Shown here: one piece after another, positions 8,114 to 16,111 of the stretch
How positions within the stretch are numbered: the first letter of the stretch is position 1
How the letters are laid out: every line of letters begins with the position of its first letter
NCBI GenBank assembly: GCA_035911095.1
Contig: JAMHWF010000105.1
Location: 1-64,000, forward strand
Length of the DNA stretch: 64,000 nucleotides
From: JAMHWF01 sp035911095
Lineage (GTDB): Bacteria > Pseudomonadota > Gammaproteobacteria > Burkholderiales > Burkholderiaceae_C
Direction: 5' to 3'
Translations under genes and position numbers: made by a program
Notes under the pieces: model-generated
Seen by the model: only the letters and a program-made list of their open reading frames with translations
Told to the model about the DNA's origin: nothing
Database searches by the model: none

Positions 8114-9405
8114 GGCGTGGTCTCGGCGGCAGGAAGACGGACTCGGCGCTTGCCGGTGAGCAGGTCTGACATCAGCGCGGCCTTCTCCTGCTTGAGCCGC
8201 TCGATCTGCGCCGCGATGAGTTCCACTTCACGCCGCGCGGTGTCCAGCACCTCGACGATGCGCAGCTGAACAGGCAGCGGCGGAATGTTGAACGGCCACT
8301 TCAGCCAGCGTTCAGTCTTGAAGATCATCTTCTCGACATGCACGCCGATGCTCGAGTGGAAGCACGTCTGCTGAAAGTAGCGCGACTCGGACAGGTAGCG
8401 CAGGAAGCGCAGATCGATCTGCCCGTCGCTGTTCAGCACCGCGTACTCGTTGGAGACGACGGCGCCGTCCAACTCGGCGGGCACGATGCCGCAAGCGCCG
8501 TGCACGATCTGGCGCTTGGAGATCAGGAAGTCGCCGGTGCGGACATAGAACTGAGTGGGTGTCTTGATCTCGCGGCCGGTCAAGGTCTCGCGCAACTCGA
8601 CGCCACCGCGCGAACGCTTCACGGTCACGAGGCGGTAAGTGTCGTTCGGGTTCAGCGGTGCTGGCCGCCGCACTTCGGCCAGGTGGCGGCCCAGCGAGAT
8701 TCGCTGCCACCCGTCAGGAGTTTCCGGAAGATTGGGTATGCCTGCCTGCACAGAGGCCGGGTAACCGCCGTTGTCACCGTCGCCATTGGAGACTGGGTTG
8801 GCCGATGGCAAGTACGTCGTTAGGAATAGAAGCGCCTGCCACTGGCTACGCCTGTTCGCCAAGAGCGCCTGGTGCGCTGCGATCGCCGCATCCCAAGTTG
8901 CGAGCACCCGAGCGATGGAACGCTGCTCGGTCAAAGCGGGAACTTGCACCGAAATCCCCATCAGGATCTCTTGGCTCAGATTGCTGATGTTGGTACCACT
9001 GCCGCCGAGGAAGATCTGACTCGTGACCAGCTCGGATCGCATGAGGTACGACGCGTACTGGGGATCGATCAACACTCGGTCGAACCGACCTCGGATCGTG
9101 AAACCAGAGAAGGCTAGGCGTTCCTGCACGCGAGGAAAGTAGAGGCACCGGCCAATGAGCTCCCTGTTGCCATTCGAGCGGACGAACAGGAGATCACCTG
9201 CTTTAAGCAGTTCTCCATCGCGAACCACTTCCGAGACACGAATCGTGGCAAGCCCGCCGGTGTCCTCCAGCTGTGATCGATCCTTGAAATCCGAGACGCC
9301 GACGATCTTGATTTCTTCGCCACTGTCCGCTCGTGTGAAGTTCAGACCATTCTTGAACGAGGCAATCTCGCCGAGCCGATGCTGAGTCCAACCGTCAGGC
9401 AGCAT
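8110..9405 (-). CDS. hsdS: Type I restriction enzyme specificity subunit HsdS
   Basis: The 431-residue protein has two target-recognition domains, each followed by a conserved helical spacer. The first half opens with LPDGWTQHRLGEIASFKNG and ends around LTEQRSIARVLATWDAAIAA. The second opens with TPDGWQRISLGRHLAEV and ends with PPLPVQLRIVEVLDTARREV and a C-terminal coiled coil. It would set the DNA sequence methylated and cut by the complex. The ATG at 9405 is chosen because AAGGGGAAG precedes it; a longer frame upstream overlaps rhuM and is unlikely. It overlaps rhuM by 11 bp and hsdR by 4 bp. Confidence 0.93.
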   Translation of the reverse strand: MLPDGWTQHRLGEIASFKNGLNFTRADSGEEIKIVGVSDFKDRSQLEDTGGLATIRVSEVVRDGELLKAGDLLFVRSNGNRELIGRCLYFPRVQERLAFSGFTIRGRFDRVLIDPQYASYLMRSELVTSQIFLGGSGTNISNLSQEILMGISVQVPALTEQRSIARVLATWDAAIAAHQALLANRRSQWQALLFLTTYLPSANPVSNGDGDNGGYPASVQAGIPNLPETPDGWQRISLGRHLAEVRRPAPLNPNDTYRLVTVKRSRGGVELRETLTGREIKTPTQFYVRTGDFLISKRQIVHGACGIVPAELDGAVVSNEYAVLNSDGQIDLRFLRYLSESRYFQQTCFHSSIGVHVEKMIFKTERWLKWPFNIPPLPVQLRIVEVLDTARREVELIAAQIERLKQEKAALMSDLLTGKRRVRLPAAETTP

Positions 9406-10444
9406 CAGGCTTCCCCTTGTTCGCGAGCTGTCGCTCGGCCTTCTCCAGCTCCGCGATGTCATCCGCGTCTGCTGCTCGCGCATCCGCATGACGCCGCTGG
9501 GCATCGAACGCGGCGTAGCGTTCGAACGCCACCTGCTCCATACGCTCGCGGCTCACCTTGCCGGCGCCCTGCAGCAGCGGGCGCTCGTTGAATGCGACGA
9601 AGCGGTTCACGTAGTCGCGCCAGTCGTTCATGCGCAGGTCCTTGCGCTGCTGGGCGCGGTCTTCGGCGTAGTCGAGGAACATCGACGCAATGCGGTTCAG
9701 TTCCTCGATCTCCTTCGCATCGAGGTAGTTCTTGGCCACCACCACGTCGGTCTTGCGCACCCGGTCGGCCTTCCAGGCGGTGAGCGCCATGTTGGGTTGG
9801 CTGGCGTCGGCGCGCTGCACGATGATCTCGGCCGCCGTGCGCTGCGTGACGGCGTAGAGCATCTTGTTCTGCACCTCGGCGAAGAACAGCCCGGCCGCAT
9901 CGGCGTCATCCTTGTAGTCCGCCGACAGGGCGAAGAGGTCGCGCACCTTCTGGTAGAAGCGCTTCTCCGACGCCCGTATGTCCCGGATGCGCTGGAGCAG
10001 TTCGTCGAAGTAGTCCCAGCCCTGCGGGTCCTTCATGCGCTCGTCGTCGAGCACGAAGCCCTTGACCAGGTACTCGCGCAGATGGGCAGTGGCCCACTGG
10101 CGGAACTGGGTGCCGCGGGGCGACTTCACGCGATAGCCCACGGCCAGGATCATGTCCAGGCTGTAGAACTGGACACTGCGCCGGACCTGGCGTTTGCCCT
10201 CGGTTTGAACTGTCAAGTGATCCTTGACGGTTGCCGCAGCCAGCAGTTCCCCCTCGGCCAGCACATTGCGGATGTGCAGGCTGATGTTCTGCTTGGTGGT
10301 CTGAAACAGGGCGGCCAGCTCGGCCTGGCTCAGCCAGACGGTGCCGCCCTCGGCGCGCAGGAAGACCTGGGCCTGGCCGTCTTCGGTGGCGTAGAGCACC
10401 ACCTCCCCCGCGCCCCTGGGCTCCACGGGCTGGCCATCACTCAT
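9395..10444 (-). CDS. rhuM: RhuM-family protein
   Basis: The 349-residue protein belongs to the RhuM family, named after a Salmonella virulence-region gene. An N-terminal segment (GGTVWLSQAELAALFQTTKQ) looks like a helix-turn-helix, followed by the family block RRSVQFYSLDMILAVGYRVK and RGTQFRQWATAHLREYLV. The C-terminal third is charged and helical. Family members are often found within type I restriction operons on mobile elements. The biochemical function is unknown; toxin or regulatory roles have been suggested. The ATG overlaps the hsdM stop by 8 bp, so the gene is an integral part of the operon. Confidence 0.9.
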   Translation of the reverse strand: MSDGQPVEPRGAGEVVLYATEDGQAQVFLRAEGGTVWLSQAELAALFQTTKQNISLHIRNVLAEGELLAAATVKDHLTVQTEGKRQVRRSVQFYSLDMILAVGYRVKSPRGTQFRQWATAHLREYLVKGFVLDDERMKDPQGWDYFDELLQRIRDIRASEKRFYQKVRDLFALSADYKDDADAAGLFFAEVQNKMLYAVTQRTAAEIIVQRADASQPNMALTAWKADRVRKTDVVVAKNYLDAKEIEELNRIASMFLDYAEDRAQQRKDLRMNDWRDYVNRFVAFNERPLLQGAGKVSRERMEQVAFERYAAFDAQRRHADARAADADDIAELEKAERQLANKGKPDAA

Positions 10445-11963
10445 AGCCCAGCTCCTTCAGGTAGGCGTCCATCTGGACTTCCAACCGCGCCAGCTCGGCC
10501 TTGAGCTGCTCGCGCTCACGCTTCACGGCCATCAGGTCGATCTCGGCCTCTTCCTCGAAGGTGTCCACATAGCGCGGGATGTTGAGGTTGAAGTCGTTCT
10601 CGGCGATCTCGGCCGGGGTGGCCAGGTGGGCAAAGCGGGCCACGGGCTGGCGCGCGGCGGCGGCGTCCAGGATGCGTTGCAGGTCGGCCTCGCGCAGCAG
10701 GTTCTGGTTCTTGCCGGCCTCGAAGTCGCGGCTGGCGTCGATGAACAGCACCTTGTTGTCGGCCTTGTGCTTGCGGAACACCAGCACCGCCGCCGGGATG
10801 CCGGTGCCGTAGAACAGCTTTTCGGGCAGGCCGATCACCACGTCGAGCAGGTTCTCTTCGATCAGCTTCTGGCGGATGCGCCCCTCGGCTGCGCCGCGGA
10901 ACAGCACGCCGTGCGGCACCACCACGGCCATGCGTCCACTCCCAGGCTTCATGGTTTCGACCATGTGCAAGATGAACGCGTAGTCGCCCTTGGTGCGCGG
11001 CGGCACGCCACGGCGGAAGCGGCTGAACTTGTCGGCCTCGGCGCCTTCGAAGCCCCACTTCTCCAGGCTGAAGGGCGGGTTGGCCACCACGATGTCGAAG
11101 TGCTTGAGGCTGGCGGTGCCGTCCAGCAGCTTGGGGTTGCGGATGGTGTCGCCCCACTCGATGCGGTGGTTGTCCTCGCCGTGCAGGAACATGTTCATCT
11201 TGGCCAGCGCCCAGGTGCTGCCGATGGCCTCCTGCCCGTACAGCGCGTACTTGCGCGCGCCGGTGCGCTGGCGGATCAGCCGGCCGCACTTCATCAGCAG
11301 CGAGCCGGAGCCACAGGTGGGGTCGCAGATCTCGTCGCCGGGCTGCGGATCCATCAGCCGCGCCATCAGCGTGGACACCTCGGGCGGCGTGTAGAACTCG
11401 CCGGCCTTCTTGCCGCTGGTGGAGGCGAAGTTCTTGATCAGGAACTCGTAGGCGTTGCCGATCACGTCGAGCTGGCCGACGCGGCTTTCGCGCAGGTTCA
11501 GCTCGGGCTTGGCAAAGTCTTCCAGCAGATGACGCAGGATGTCGTTCTTCTGCTGCTCGTCGCCCAGCTTGTTGCTGTTGAAGCTGATGTCTTGGAAGAC
11601 ATCGCGCAGCTTGCCGAGGTTGGCCTCTTCGATCGCGTGCAGGGCCTTGTCGATGCGTTCGCCGTTGCCGGCGGTATGGCGCAGCGCATGCAAGGCGTAG
11701 AAGCTGGCGCTGGCGGGCAGCACGAAGCGCTCGTTCTTGAGCATCTCCTCGATCAGCTCGGGGTGGTCGCCGTACTGCTGCTTGTAGTTGTCGTAGTGAT
11801 CCCGCCAGACGTCGGAGACGTACTTCAGGAACAGCATGGTCAGGACGTAGTCCTTGTAGATGCTGGGGTCCACGGTGCCGCGGAAGGTGTCGCAGGCGGC
11901 CCAGACGGCGCCGTTGATGTCGTCTTGGCTGACGGGGGCGTGGTTCACGGCAAGTTCACTCAT
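10437..11963 (-). CDS. hsdM: Type I restriction enzyme methylation subunit HsdM
   Basis: The 508-residue adenine N6-methyltransferase protects host DNA and forms the core of the restriction complex with HsdS and HsdR. An N-terminal HsdM_N helical domain (about residues 10-145) is followed by the SAM-binding motif CDPTCGSGSLL near residue 215 and the catalytic NPPF motif in DIVVANPPFS near 295. GEFYTPPEVSTLMARL is a typical family signature. The start is the ATG at 11963; a longer in-frame stretch upstream has only shadow-like sequence. It overlaps the half-size S gene by 8 bp and rhuM by 8 bp. Confidence 0.95.
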   Translation of the reverse strand: MSELAVNHAPVSQDDINGAVWAACDTFRGTVDPSIYKDYVLTMLFLKYVSDVWRDHYDNYKQQYGDHPELIEEMLKNERFVLPASASFYALHALRHTAGNGERIDKALHAIEEANLGKLRDVFQDISFNSNKLGDEQQKNDILRHLLEDFAKPELNLRESRVGQLDVIGNAYEFLIKNFASTSGKKAGEFYTPPEVSTLMARLMDPQPGDEICDPTCGSGSLLMKCGRLIRQRTGARKYALYGQEAIGSTWALAKMNMFLHGEDNHRIEWGDTIRNPKLLDGTASLKHFDIVVANPPFSLEKWGFEGAEADKFSRFRRGVPPRTKGDYAFILHMVETMKPGSGRMAVVVPHGVLFRGAAEGRIRQKLIEENLLDVVIGLPEKLFYGTGIPAAVLVFRKHKADNKVLFIDASRDFEAGKNQNLLREADLQRILDAAAARQPVARFAHLATPAEIAENDFNLNIPRYVDTFEEEAEIDLMAVKREREQLKAELARLEVQMDAYLKELGYE

Positions 11964-12618
11964 GGCTGTGCTGTCGGTGCATGTTCGGTGCTGCCTGCGC
12001 CAGGCTCTCGGCCAGGGCATGCAGTTGGCGCTCTCGGTTGTTGATCAGGTGCTGTAGCGCGTGCCGCTCGCGGCGCGCGAGGTTTGCCAATGCCACGACG
12101 CTGTGCTGGCAGGCGAGGGCTGGCAGGCTCAAAGTCAGCGCCTCCAGGACCGGGCGGCGGACGCTGAGTTGGCCACTGCCCTCGGCGGCCTGGTGAAGCT
12201 GGCGCTGGAACGGCGGTTGGTTGATCTGCCAAGCCAGGAAGGCCGGATCGATAAGCGCCGGCTGCGAGACGCGAATGCGGAAGAAGGCCGGTGAGCACAC
12301 GGCCTGTTCCGGCGGCCTGTCCACCAGCGCCGCGTAGAAGTGCGCGCCCTTGGCGACGAACAGCACGTCGCCCTCATGCAGCCACTCCGGGCGCCTGCGT
12401 CCAGGCAACATGGTGCGCAAGGTCGCTGCCCATGCGACGCCGCCATCAGGGTCGACATCCTTCATCTGCACCACATGCACGTCGCCATCGGGCACCTCTT
12501 CGATGGCCCCGCGGAAGGGATAGCCCGCTTGCAGGACGGCAATCTGCCCGACAGTTGTTTCTTGAACGTCAATCAAGATGATGCAATTCTGAACGAGACC
12601 TGGATACCTTGTCCACAA
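11956..12618 (-). CDS. Half-size HsdS-like protein (single recognition domain)
   Basis: The first gene of the restriction operon encodes up to 220 residues. The segment TTVGQIAVLQAGYPFRGAI starts a target-recognition-domain fold, and the C-terminus ends in a helical stretch (ANLARRERHALQHLINNRER) like the HsdS spacer helices. Only one such unit is present, against two in the full HsdS encoded downstream. Half-size S proteins may act as dimers or compete for specificity. No ATG exists near the N-terminus. A TTG at 12618 has AAGAGG 10 nt upstream, while a second TTG at 12576 lacks a ribosome site. The start region lies inside a large inverted repeat. Confidence 0.7.
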   Translation of the reverse strand: MWTRYPGLVQNCIILIDVQETTVGQIAVLQAGYPFRGAIEEVPDGDVHVVQMKDVDPDGGVAWAATLRTMLPGRRRPEWLHEGDVLFVAKGAHFYAALVDRPPEQAVCSPAFFRIRVSQPALIDPAFLAWQINQPPFQRQLHQAAEGSGQLSVRRPVLEALTLSLPALACQHSVVALANLARRERHALQHLINNRERQLHALAESLAQAAPNMHRQHSHE

Positions 12619-12642
12619 GTTTTTGCATCCTCTTGATTGACG
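12567..12642 (-). promoter_or_regulatory. Long inverted repeat spanning the operon's first start codon
   Basis: Arms at 12567-12586 (CGTCAATCAAGATGATGCAA) and 12623-12642 match in 19 of 20 positions as an inverted repeat, 36 bp apart. In the leftward transcript the upstream arm contains the AAGAGG ribosome site of the half-size S gene, so a stem would hide it. It could instead be a two-site operator for a regulator. A 19-codon frame starting at 12628 and ending within the other arm at 12569 lies inside the loop. Its ATG directly abuts the ribosome site, so translation is doubtful. Confidence 0.6.
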
Positions 12643-12810
12643 TAGTTTTTCTAGAGCGCCAGTACCGGTGGGCAGGTGCCGCCGCCTCGACTCCGAAACC
12701 CCCCTCTCATTCGCTGCATTCCGCCCGGTGCTGGCGCTGCACCCTGCCTACCCTTCCGGTCACCCGCTCCAAAGAGCACCGCCCGCAGTCGATGACCCAG
12801 GGATGCGCCC

Positions 12811-13305
12811 ATGATCTCCGCTTCGCACAACGCCCCCGACGCTGGTGCCCATGGTGGCTCGCCCGGCGAGCGCCCGGACACGGTCGAGACGCGGCTCTTC
12901 CTCGACGAGCACGAGTGGCTGTACGGCCTGCTGCGCAGTGACGACAACACGTCGCCCACATTCCGCTTCCCGGACCTGATCAGCGCCTGCGTGTCGCTGG
13001 TGTTCGAGGCGGACGACGCGCCAGGCCGAATCTTCGGTTTCCTCGGCACCCAGCTCGTGCTGCGCGCGCCGAACACACCGCGCCGGCGTGAGTCGATGTG
13101 GCGTCCGCAGTACGAACTGCTGCAGGCCGTGCAGCGCTCGCCGGCCAACCGGCATCCGAATCCCAAGTTCCAGCTCGACCAGCTGACCACCGCCTGTGTG
13201 GCCCTCGCCCGCCAGATCGACGACGCCGACATGCGCGTACTGCGCCAGGCCCGGCTGAACATGGCCGATCGCTCGTCCCGATGGCGACTGCCACGCCCCG
13301 GGTGA
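12811..13305 (+). CDS. Hypothetical conjugation-region protein with an internal duplication
   Basis: I do not recognise this 164-residue soluble protein. It contains two similar units, about residues 33-82 and 98-150, sharing the pattern (S/N)P.F....L..ACV.L followed by DA..R. No signal peptide or membrane segment is visible. It is the first rightward gene after the restriction operon, before the transglycosylase, so it probably belongs to the conjugation module; a DNA-binding or regulatory role is only a guess. The ATG at 12811 has no strong ribosome binding site. Confidence 0.65.
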   Translation: MISASHNAPDAGAHGGSPGERPDTVETRLFLDEHEWLYGLLRSDDNTSPTFRFPDLISACVSLVFEADDAPGRIFGFLGTQLVLRAPNTPRRRESMWRPQYELLQAVQRSPANRHPNPKFQLDQLTTACVALARQIDDADMRVLRQARLNMADRSSRWRLPRPG

Positions 13306-13453
13306 TGCGGCCCTCGCACGCGAGCGCGCCGACCCGCTGAGCACCCTGCCGGCCCCGTCGCCGGCCCACCCGAACCCGACCCTCGCTGGCATCGCCAGCC
13401 TTGCCTCGCGGCCTGCTGGCCAGCGAGCGTGCCGACCTGTCTTCGGAGCTGTG

Positions 13454-13978
13454 ATGTTCGCCACTCTGCCCACCCCGCTGCCTTGCGCCTCGTCCGCCTC
13501 GCGGTCGGCTGTGGCGGGCGTCGTGCGGTGGGCTGCGCTTTGGCTCATGGCGCTCGGGGTCCAGCCGGCGCAGGCGTGCTGGGAACAGGCAGCGCAGCGG
13601 TACGGCGTCGCTGCCGAACTGCTCTATGCGATTGCCCGCGTCGAGTCGAACTTGAATCCGCGCGCGGTCAATCGGTCACACGTGGCGCGCACTGGCTCGT
13701 ACGACATCGGTCTGATGCAGATCAACAGCTCGCACCTGCCGCGGCTGGCCAGGCACGGCATCGCCGAAGCGCACTTGTTCGACCCCTGCACCAACATCCA
13801 GGTCGGCGCCTGGCTGCTCGCGGACACGTTCTCGCGCCATGGCGCGACGTGGAACGGGGTTGGAGCCTACAACGCCGCCTGCTCGCAGCTGAAGGGCACA
13901 CGGTGCACCGAAGCCCGGTCGCGCTACGCCTGGCTGGTGTTTCGTAAGCTGCCGGCGGCTGCGGGAGTCAGGCCGTGA
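13454..13978 (+). CDS. Conjugation-associated lytic transglycosylase
   Basis: The 174-residue periplasmic enzyme would open the peptidoglycan for the transfer apparatus, like VirB1 or plasmid transglycosylases. An N-terminal signal peptide ends near AQAC (about residue 42). The SLT catalytic Glu is Glu64 in AIARVESNLNP, with the family motif GLMQINSS and a later GAYNAACS. A GTG directly precedes the chosen ATG and is an alternative start. The stop shares GTGA with the next gene, indicating coupling. Confidence 0.9.
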   Translation: MFATLPTPLPCASSASRSAVAGVVRWAALWLMALGVQPAQACWEQAAQRYGVAAELLYAIARVESNLNPRAVNRSHVARTGSYDIGLMQINSSHLPRLARHGIAEAHLFDPCTNIQVGAWLLADTFSRHGATWNGVGAYNAACSQLKGTRCTEARSRYAWLVFRKLPAAAGVRP

Positions 13979-14685
13979 AGCTCCCTGCCATTCGCACGCT
14001 GCTGGCGTGGATTGCGTTCGGTGCGGCCGCCTGCAGTTCGATTAAACTGGCTGGGCCAAACCCGTCGATGTCACCGGCACCTGCGGCGCCTGGCTTGGGC
14101 GCAGCACGCATCGCGCAGTCCGGCTTCGGGGGCGACGCCCGCTTCGCGCTGTGCCAGCCGCCAGCCTGCCCGCGGCCCAGCGCCAAGTCGCTCCCTGCGC
14201 CCGCATCGATCCCCGTCGCCGTGGAACCGTCGCCTTCGCCTGCGCAGCGCGCGCAGGACGCGTTGACGCTGACGCCGACGGTCTCGCACAGGCCACCGCC
14301 AGCTTCGGCGCCCGAGGTGATCGAAGACCCGTCGCCGCTGAAGGTCGTCGTGCACTTCAGCTTCGGTCGCTCGGAGCTCGACGCCGCTGGCCGAGACGCA
14401 CTCGACCTGGCAGCCACGCAGCCGCTGCCGGTTCGCCGTGTGCTGATTGCAGGGCGTACCGACAGCATCGGGCCAGCTGCATCGAATCAGGCTCTGGCGC
14501 AGGCCCGCGCCGAGGCGGTGCAGCGCTACCTGACGGCGCGCCACTCGCGCGTGCTGGCTGGCGCCGAAGTGCGCGTGCAGTCGCAAGGTGCGTGCTGTTA
14601 CGCCGCCGCCAACGACAGCGCGTCGGGCCGGGCAGCCAACCGGCGTGTCGAGGTCCTCTTCGAGCGTGACGGAGGCGCGTTGTGA
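13975..14685 (+). CDS. OmpA-like lipoprotein of the conjugation module
   Basis: The 236-residue protein has an N-terminal lipobox (GAAAC, Cys about residue 21), a proline- and alanine-rich linker, and a C-terminal OmpA peptidoglycan-binding domain (about residues 120-235). That domain begins VVHFSFGRSELDAAGRDAL and carries GRTDSIGPAASNQALAQARA and RAANRRVEV. It probably anchors the outer-membrane part of the apparatus to the cell wall. The start is a GTG overlapping the transglycosylase stop. Together the two genes look like a cell-wall remodelling and anchoring pair just upstream of the pilin gene. Confidence 0.85.
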   Translation: MKLPAIRTLLAWIAFGAAACSSIKLAGPNPSMSPAPAAPGLGAARIAQSGFGGDARFALCQPPACPRPSAKSLPAPASIPVAVEPSPSPAQRAQDALTLTPTVSHRPPPASAPEVIEDPSPLKVVVHFSFGRSELDAAGRDALDLAATQPLPVRRVLIAGRTDSIGPAASNQALAQARAEAVQRYLTARHSRVLAGAEVRVQSQGACCYAAANDSASGRAANRRVEVLFERDGGAL

Positions 14686-14832
14686 TCCCGAGGGTGCGCT
14701 CCTTTGGCGCGCTCAGGACCGCGTGGCGCTGGTCCAGCTGCCGGGCACCGCCGGCCGGCGCCCGCACGCGCAAGCCAGCACGTCATCCGCCAACCCGCGT
14801 TCCTCTTTCCACGCTCAACCGATGAGGTTTCC

Positions 14833-15189
14833 ATGATCACCACCACCCTTGCCGCTCCCCCGCTCACCCGCCGCGCTACACGCCGGCCGTGGACCGTTGC
14901 CGCCCTGCTGTGCCTGATCGCGCTCGGCCTGGGCATTGCCTTCCCCGGCCATGCGCTGGACCTGGTGGCCTTCACCGGCATCACCGGCCCGCTGACTTCC
15001 GCGCTCACCGCCATCGCCAGCCTCGGCCCCGGCATCAAGGCGCTGGTCGGCTTCGTGGGCTTCGTCGTCGCGCTGATCTCGCTGGCGGCGCTGCGCAACT
15101 TCGGGCCCGTGCTGTTCTACGTCGGGCTGGCCATCTTCGCCGCCGTCGGCCTGGTGATCGCCGGCGCGATCATGGGCGCGGTTGTCTGA
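14833..15189 (+). CDS. traA: Probable conjugative pilin TraA
   Basis: The small hydrophobic protein (118 residues) has an N-terminal signal-like segment with a possible cleavage after GHA (about residue 42), followed by about 75 residues with two or three membrane segments. This fits F-type propilin architecture. It lies immediately before traL-traE-traK-traB, exactly where traA is found in the F tra operon. Pilin sequences diverge strongly, so the call depends on position and topology. The ATG at 14833 follows a GAGG-like site; a 147-bp spacer separates it from the OmpA-like gene and may hold a promoter. Confidence 0.7.
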   Translation: MITTTLAAPPLTRRATRRPWTVAALLCLIALGLGIAFPGHALDLVAFTGITGPLTSALTAIASLGPGIKALVGFVGFVVALISLAALRNFGPVLFYVGLAIFAAVGLVIAGAIMGAVV

Positions 15190-15228
15190 GCCACCGCGGC
15201 CCCGCTGCACACACCGCCCGGAGGCTCC

Positions 15229-15528
15229 ATGCACGCCGACACCTACATCCCGCGGCGTCTCGACGACCAGTGGAAGATCGGGTTCTGGGACGTCGACGTG
15301 GCGGCGCCTGCCCTGCTGGGCCTGTTCATGGGCTACATGTCGGGCTCGAAGCTCTCGTTCGCGCTGTGCTTCGCCGCCGGGCTGTTCACTTCGCGCTGGA
15401 TCGCCCGCATCAAGGCCGACAAGCACCCGGCCTTCGCGATCCACTGGCTCTACTGGCACCTGCCGACCAGCCCGCTGACCGCGATGCGCGCCACGCCGCC
15501 TTCGCACATCCGCCGCATGGTCGGCTGA
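15229..15528 (+). CDS. traL: Conjugative pilus assembly protein TraL
   Basis: The 99-residue inner-membrane protein belongs to the TraL family of F-type secretion systems. It opens with YIPRRLDDQWKIGFWDVDV, has a central hydrophobic hairpin (about residues 26-60), and ends in a basic tail. TraL is needed for pilus tip assembly. A GGAGG ribosome site precedes the ATG. It sits between the pilin gene and traE, the conserved F order. Confidence 0.88.
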   Translation: MHADTYIPRRLDDQWKIGFWDVDVAAPALLGLFMGYMSGSKLSFALCFAAGLFTSRWIARIKADKHPAFAIHWLYWHLPTSPLTAMRATPPSHIRRMVG

Positions 15529-15544
15529 GCCCGGAGCACCCGCC

Positions 15545-16111
15545 ATGGACTTCGAACGGCTCAGCGGCGACCTCAAGGAACTGCGGCGCCGCAACCGCAC
15601 GCTCGGCGCGGCCGTCGGCCTGCTAGCGGCCGGCCATCTGCTGGCGCTGGCCGTGGTGCTGAACCTGCTGGGTGCCGTGCGCACGGTCGTCGTGCCGCCG
15701 TCGATCAACAAGTCGTTCTGGGTGACGCGCGACAAGGCCAGCGGCGAGTACCTGGAACAGATGGGCAGCTTCGTCGCCTGGCTGGTGCTCGACGTGACCC
15801 CCGCTTCCATCGACTGGAAGAAGGACATCCTGCTCGGCTACGTCGAGCCCGAGCAACACGGCGGTCTGAAGACCCGGCAGGAGCTCGAGGCGGCGCGGCT
15901 CAAGCGCATCAACGCGAGCACCGCGTTCGCACCGCAGCAGCTGGTGCCCAGCGAGGAAGGCCAGTCGGTGGTGGTGCGCGGCCGGCTGCGCACGCTCGTC
16001 AACGGCGTCGAGACCGCGAACGACCTGAAGGCCTACCTGGTGGAGTTCAGCTACGCCGGCGGCCGCGTGCATCTCAAGACCTTCAAGGAGCTTCCCCATG
16101 CCGCCTCGTAG
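15545..16111 (+). CDS. traE: Conjugative pilus assembly protein TraE (VirB5/VirB8-like)
   Basis: The 188-residue protein has one N-terminal membrane segment (about residues 20-44) and a periplasmic domain with the TraE family features VPPSINKSFWV and YLEQMGSFVAWLVLDVTP. It forms part of the inner-membrane platform of the F-type channel. It starts 16 bp after traL with a GGAGC ribosome site, and its end overlaps traK by 14 bp. Confidence 0.9.
   Translation: MDFERLSGDLKELRRRNRTLGAAVGLLAAGHLLALAVVLNLLGAVRTVVVPPSINKSFWVTRDKASGEYLEQMGSFVAWLVLDVTPASIDWKKDILLGYVEPEQHGGLKTRQELEAARLKRINASTAFAPQQLVPSEEGQSVVVRGRLRTLVNGVETANDLKAYLVEFSYAGGRVHLKTFKELPHAAS

Noticed and set aside
12569..12628. 19-codon leader peptide in the inverted-repeat loop
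   Set aside because: The ATG directly follows the AAGAGG site without spacing and the peptide has no attenuation-like codon run; kept only as a remark under the repeat.
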